Below are positions 59,481 through 64,000 of a stretch of DNA of 64,000 nucleotides, one piece after another. The notes under the pieces were generated by a model that was given only the letters and a program-made list of their open reading frames with translations, made no database searches and was not told the DNA's origin. A program made the translations under genes and the position numbers. Numbering within the stretch: the stretch's first letter is position 1; every line of letters begins with the position of its first letter. Source of the DNA: Isoetes taiwanensis (Eukaryota > Streptophyta > Lycopodiopsida > Isoetales > Isoetaceae); the NCBI GenBank assembly GCA_021234155.1, contig JAJEKV010000041.1:11914689-11978688 (forward strand), read 5' to 3'.

Positions 59481-60700
59481 TAATGCAACCCCCACACGGA
59501 AAATAAGCATTTTTGATGTCATGAGTTAGTTCTCGGGGAATGCGCGCCGACCACGGTAATCCGCGTCACCCGATTAGTAGGTTGCGACTTGAGGAGCGTT
59601 AAGTGGATGAGAGAAGACTACCGAAATTCCTAGACCAAATCGATGTGTTGGCCGACCGGCCAAGAATGTATTGAATTGTGGGCTTCATGACCCGCGGACC
59701 AGCTCAATCAATGCCTCTGCAATAAAAAATCTATAGGCGAGAGGCAACTATGTGCGGATAGGCAACTATCAAGGTCCTGCATACAAGAGAGCTGCCTCAA
59801 TAAAAGAGGGAAGTACAAGAACTTGTGCTCACAATGTACGTCTCTAAAATGCAGGTTATTGCTGACGTTGTTTCGAAGATGGATCTATGCTTCAATAGTC
59901 TAAATCATCCCCAAGAGTATGCATCTCTACATTCCTATCTACATAATGCGACCGGGGTTACGAAAAAAACTTGGATGTCAAATCTTGAACTAGATGTGTA
60001 TAATACTAAGCTGCCCTCACATTTTTTTCCAAATTGGGCGACTGTCCAATGTGTCTAGCTATGGTCTTTTGTAAATTTAGCTAGACAAGCACAGCAAATT
60101 GGGCGACTGCCCAATTTGATGCATTTCCCCTTCATGGGAAACATCTGCTTAGACCCTAATAATTTTGTGAAATTGGGTCACCGCCCAATTTGATGCATTT
60201 CCCCTTCATGGGAAACATCTGCTTAGACCCTAATAATTTTTTGAAGTTGGGCGACTATCCAATTTGGTCGTCATGTCGTCTTCATGACAGAACTATTTTG
60301 ATATTTCAGATTGCTGGTTCTATCATCCATGGAGAGAAAAGAGCCCGGGTGCTTCATGGACGGGTGTCCTGCTACCACCCAACTTGATGCGAAGACCTGC
60401 ACCTACATCACAAGAAAGCTTATGTTGGAGGGGTGCGAGGTCTTGAACTTCTTTTCGGGCGGAGCTTTTAGCAGGGCTGCACTATGTGAAGGCTACAAAG
60501 CTTTTTCTTTTGAAATAGAGTAGAAGTTCCACACTAAGCTGCTACAATTCTTTGAGCAGCTTGAGATCATGCTCAAGAAAAGAGAATGCTCTCGAAAAGT
60601 CCCGCCCACAAAATCAAACCCGGGGACCTCGAAGAGCACTCCAGAATCTGCCAATAATAACCTCACCCCCTACTCTATCGAGGGAGGTAAATAACTTGCA
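59480..60700 (+). pseudogene. Degraded gene with methyltransferase-like motif
   Basis: Coding-like blocks at 59825-60056 (MDLCFNSLNHPQEYASLHSY) and 60311-60523. The latter ends LEGCEVLNFFSGGAFSRAAL then CEGYKAFSFEIE, a stop, and KFHTKLLQFFEQLE. Hydrophobic-FSGG...AAL...G...FEIE resembles the AdoMet-binding region of N6-adenine/N4-cytosine-type DNA methyltransferases (DxFxGSGTTxxAAxxxGRxxxGxE). This is a motif reading only. The two blocks are separated by palindromic repeat DNA. Confidence 0.35.
60040..60275. repeat. AAATTGGGCG palindrome cluster
   Basis: AAATTGGGCGACTGCCCAATTT-type palindromes at about 60097 and 60170, and a partial near 60245, with two ~80-bp direct repeats starting GATGCATTTCCCCTTCATGG. 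The same palindrome type appears in the 5742-6345 array and near 61192 and 61366. Confidence 0.7.
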
Positions 60701-60731
60701 ATTTACCTTTGCTTCGGTAGAGTAAACCTCC

Positions 60732-61126
60732 TTGGAGAAGTTCAAGTGCATGCCAGGGATGGGTGGGCTAGGTCAAGATCTAGAGACTCTTGAGAGAAGA
60801 ATGGAGAGGATCAACACCCTTGCTGCAAGGGTATGGTTTCAACACAGGATGTGGTTGATGTTAGTGTTACGCAGCAAGTGGTGCCTCAAATCCTGGAAAA
60901 AGACGTCTCAGATGGCCAAGGAGGGAGTATCGTGGATCAAGACAAAGAAGAAAGTGCAGGCAAAGGTGATGAAGCTGATGACAAAGTCGACAAAGAGGAT
61001 GAGGAGGAGGAGGAAACCCAAGATGAACAAAAGGATGACAAGCATGAAGAAGAGGAAGAAAAAAGAGAACAAAAGGAAAATGCCTCCTTGAGTTTGCAGC
61101 ACATATGGTGCCCAAAAAAACGATAA
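60732..61126 (+). CDS. Acidic Glu/Lys-rich frame, unrecognised
   Basis: Two overlapping frames (119 and 97 codons). The 97-codon one (60833-61126) is rich in Asp/Glu/Lys and ends HIWCPKKR. It could be a linker of the degraded gene upstream or a low-complexity artefact. No family recognised. Confidence 0.25.
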
Positions 61127-61189
61127 TGATGAAACCCAATTGAAGGAGGGGCAGCCCAACACGTAAGATTTCATTTCATCGGGATTCTC

Positions 61190-61215
61190 AAATTGGAGGG
61201 CGCCCAATTTGAGAT
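61190..61215. repeat. AAATTGGAGGGCGCCCAATTT palindrome
   Basis: Single imperfect palindrome related to the clusters at 5742-6345 and 60040-60275. A half copy (CCGCCCAATTTGACTTGACC) follows at 61366. Confidence 0.6.
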
Positions 61216-61509
61216 TGTGACAACTTTTCTATATTGTCTTATACTATCAAATTGCATAATCTGTTTTAAAATTCCTGGCTATTCGTGCTCAATTCATTTT
61301 ACATTAATTCAATTCATTATCTTATTTGCTCTACAACTTACTAATGATCCTAACGAATTGTGCAGCCGCCCAATTTGACTTGACCAAGATCCACATTCAT
61401 TTTCATATACACTTCTTGCAAAACCAGCCACTTATATGCCCAAACGACATGCTGTAGCCACTTCATAGACATTTGGGCACAAAATGGACTAATCCAAAGT
61501 CCACAAATA

Positions 61510-62957
61510 ATGAAATAGTGCTTGATCTCTCTTTGGCTTGTATATTGATCAATTAGAAGAATGGCTTGATAATCATGGCGGCGGAGGTCCACATTTGGCA
61601 CACTATATCATTAGGCAACTTATGTATGCTGATGATGTTTCACTTCTGGCACATACCGCTGCTAGTATGCAGCAACATTTACATGCTCTGCACAGTTTTT
61701 GTGAGAACACAGGTCTGCGTGTTAATCTCCAAAAGACCAAGCTTTTGGTAGTTCAATCTTCTCGTCACAATGTTCCCCCTATGTACTATGATAGCCGCAA
61801 AGTTGAAGTTGTAGATAGCTACAAGTATCTTGGTGTAGAATTCTGTAAGAACACACTTTGGGAACAGTGTATTACCAAGCGGGTGGCTGCTGGATGGAGA
61901 GCACTCTATGTAATGCAAAACAATTGTTTTTAGCCTTGAAATTCATGATTGGCCAATGGAAAGCCCACTTGTTTTGAGGGCTTTGGTAGAGCTTGTTTTC
62001 TTGTATGGTTACGAAGTGTGGGGGCACGCCATTAGTGCTAGTGCTTGGGAGAGCTTGGGCCGGGTGCAAAAGTCCTTTCTCACTTACGACCTCGGGTTAA
62101 AACAACAACGGTGCCTTATGCTATTCTTTTACAAGAGATGATTTTTGGCCTCTTCAACATTACGCCATGAAGCACCATCTCCACTATATCGTAAAGGTGC
62201 ACCACATGGATGATGTTAGGTATCTGTTCTTGCACTTGCCATGGCTGAATCTCCTCGGCGTTTGAAGCGATGTTGGAAAGAGCATTGCACTACATGGTTT
62301 GCGGTTGGGGTGTACAACGAGCACCTTTTGATGCTTGCCGGTTCGATCTGAGCTTTTGCAACAATATCTCAATGGTCGTTTTTCTCAAAAGATGTGGGGC
62401 CTTGATTACTTTGGCCCAAGTGAAAGCTGGTCATTATCATGCACACATAAATCCCACCTTGGCACGGGGCCCCAAGCTTATTTGCTTGCTTCATTGTCGA
62501 GGAACAAGCTTGTAGCTATTGCATCAATTCGCCGCGGGGTCCCACAGGTATGGATTGAGGCAGGTAGATGGGAGCGGCCGCACTATGTACTGTTGCCGAT
62601 TCGGAGTTATTGAAGATGAAAGCCATACTCTTACGAGTTGCCACCTTTTGAGATAGTCCGGAATCATTTTCTGACCTTAGCATTCCATTCCACGCTTCCA
62701 CAACTTCTCAGAGCACCATCTGTGCATGACTTGGCATTATACATACTTGAGGTTCTAGATAAGCGTGCGCAATTCTGAGCCCTCGGTGAGTCATTATCTC
62801 CGCTTGTCTAGTATCATCATTCATCTTTGCAAAGGTTTTTCCCTTGAAAACCTTCGGGCGAGGTTTTTAATCCTAGTAGTAATGATTGTACTTAGCCCAT
62901 TGTATGGGTCCCATGACCTATTGGTCTCAGTGGGCGTTAAAAAACTATTCTATTCTA
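61510..62957 (+). mobile_element. LINE family B, copy B3 (5' truncated)
   Basis: Begins inside the reverse transcriptase. The 131-codon open segment 61538-61933 has LMYADDVSLLAHT (YADD at 61625-61636), FCENTGLRVNLQK and SYKYLGVEFCKNTLW. LVLRALVELVFLYGYEVWG (61962 on) follows. The C-terminal region to 62640 is frame-shifted. The 3' end has CCTTGAAAACC and TTGGTCTCAGTGGGCG, then a short (TATTC)n tail. Confidence 0.85.
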
Positions 62958-64000
62958 TTCATGTTGTGTAGGAACATGATGCTTTCTACTAAAGGAATAA
63001 AATTGAACGTTGTGAGAAAATTATAAATAAAGGAATAAGAAATTGAACATTATAGCAATTTGGGAACATTATAAATACACTAATGTAAAGGCATATGAAA
63101 GAAAAGCATGGGGTATAGTTTTAGTACATGGTTTGTACGTAAAAAATCTCTAGGTATGTGCAAGGAATAAAGTAAGTGCCGCAATGGTTGGCCAAGGGAT
63201 TGCTGCATTTTGTCTACATTGGTTTATCTAATGTGAAGGAAAGACTTTGTCTCTAACTATAACACGTGGATTGATCTATGCATTTCTTTGTTCAAATTCC
63301 ATTACTAAATGGTTTATGTTGCTTTTAAATTTGGCTATGGTTTTAGTAGAAATCAATAGTAAACTACATCATTGGGGTCCTATTCCAACACATCTGTAGC
63401 AACATCGGCACAAGTTTTTTCCTATCTACTAATATATACCAGGACTGTATAATTTTTTAGTTGATTGCTCTGCCCACCACTTAGGGTTTCCGTTGACTAG
63501 CCCAAAAGGTGCTCTGCCCGCGTTCTTGAGTCCCCAAATTCAATTCTAGGCACCCTTTCCGCAGAGAGACCCCTCAAACTTTGGGAGTCATGGCCCTGAA
63601 AGATGGGCCGGCTGGAAACAAGGCGAGGGCGCCCGCCCTAAGCGGTCCCGATCGGCCATCATGGGCCGGGAGAGTCATCCTCCATGAAGAAGGAGGCTCG
63701 GGCTAAGGCTAAGGCCCCTCGGCAGGCCAGCCCGGCCGAAGGGATTAATTGCTTTCGGACCACATAGGAACTCCACGCTTTCGGCGGAGAATTGGAGCCG
63801 TCCAAAGCGGGAATGGAGGCTAGCGTTCTTTCGTGAGGCTAACGATTGGTTCTTTGGCCGGCATGGCGGTGGAGATGGAGTCCCTCGGCATCCCATGTGC
63901 TCAAAAGGCAAATGGAATGAGAAGAACCGTATCACAAAAGCTTGGAGACCCGACGCCGCATGTGGAAGATGGCCTTGGCCTTGCACACCGGCGGCAAAGA
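62958..64000. other. Unassigned right end
   Basis: AT-rich to about 63470, then GC-rich. A plus-strand frame begins MALKDGPAGNKARAPALS at about 63590 and has frame breaks; a 103-codon minus frame (63675-63986) overlaps it. Possibly the gag start of another LTR element that continues past the window; unproven. Confidence 0.25.

Overview
The window looks like transposon-rich intergenic DNA from a large land-plant nuclear genome. The evidence is plant-type LTR retrotransposons with an initiator-Met tRNA primer site, CACTA (En/Spm) transposon domains, L1-type LINEs, and one degraded gene of the land-plant-specific EFFECTOR OF TRANSCRIPTION/HRT family. I cannot name the species. Almost every coding region is broken by stops and frameshifts, so most calls rest on protein motifs read across frames. 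Real decay and assembly indels cannot be told apart here.

Layout. 1-5740 (minus strand) is an LTR retrotransposon that has lost pol; its 3' LTR runs off the left edge. 5742-6345 holds three ~199-bp tandem repeats. 6346-9830 is AT-rich with no recognised gene. 9830-14857 is a giant fold-back whose outer arms are a 19-bp satellite. 14858 to about 22810 (possibly to 23856) is a CACTA transposon inserted in that satellite, with transposase domains plus a SET-like methyltransferase domain. 23857-36780 (plus strand) is a ~12.9-kb chromovirus-type Ty3/gypsy element of the same family as the first, with protease, reverse transcriptase, integrase and chromodomain. 38479-40359 (minus) is the ET/HRT gene relic. 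41650-49915 is a series of L1-type LINEs ending in pyrimidine microsatellites; one is interrupted by a small CACTA element. 50719-57494 is a minus-strand retroelement insertion between 14-bp direct repeats and contains a second LINE family. 57495-61500 is mostly anonymous with AAATTGGGCG palindromes and a possible methyltransferase relic. 61510-62957 is a third copy of the second LINE family. The rest is unassigned.

The main discovery is that both copies of the LTR retrotransposon family carry, upstream of gag, a ~410-codon reading frame that starts like histone H3 (MARTKQ, and MARTKQTAR in one copy) and ends with a full-length H3-type histone fold. Several signatures ([21 protein letters not shown]) resemble centromeric H3 (CENH3) more than canonical H3. 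Between tail and fold lie a basic stretch, a conserved acidic SDDSxDED patch and a YMKKWEAYN motif. The histone frame and gag each have their own upstream module of two long hairpins followed by TATAAATA, so the element looks built from a duplicated promoter unit. The pol-less copy still keeps this histone frame and gag. With the chromodomain on the integrase, this suggests a retrotransposon that interacts with, or disguises itself within, specialised chromatin.
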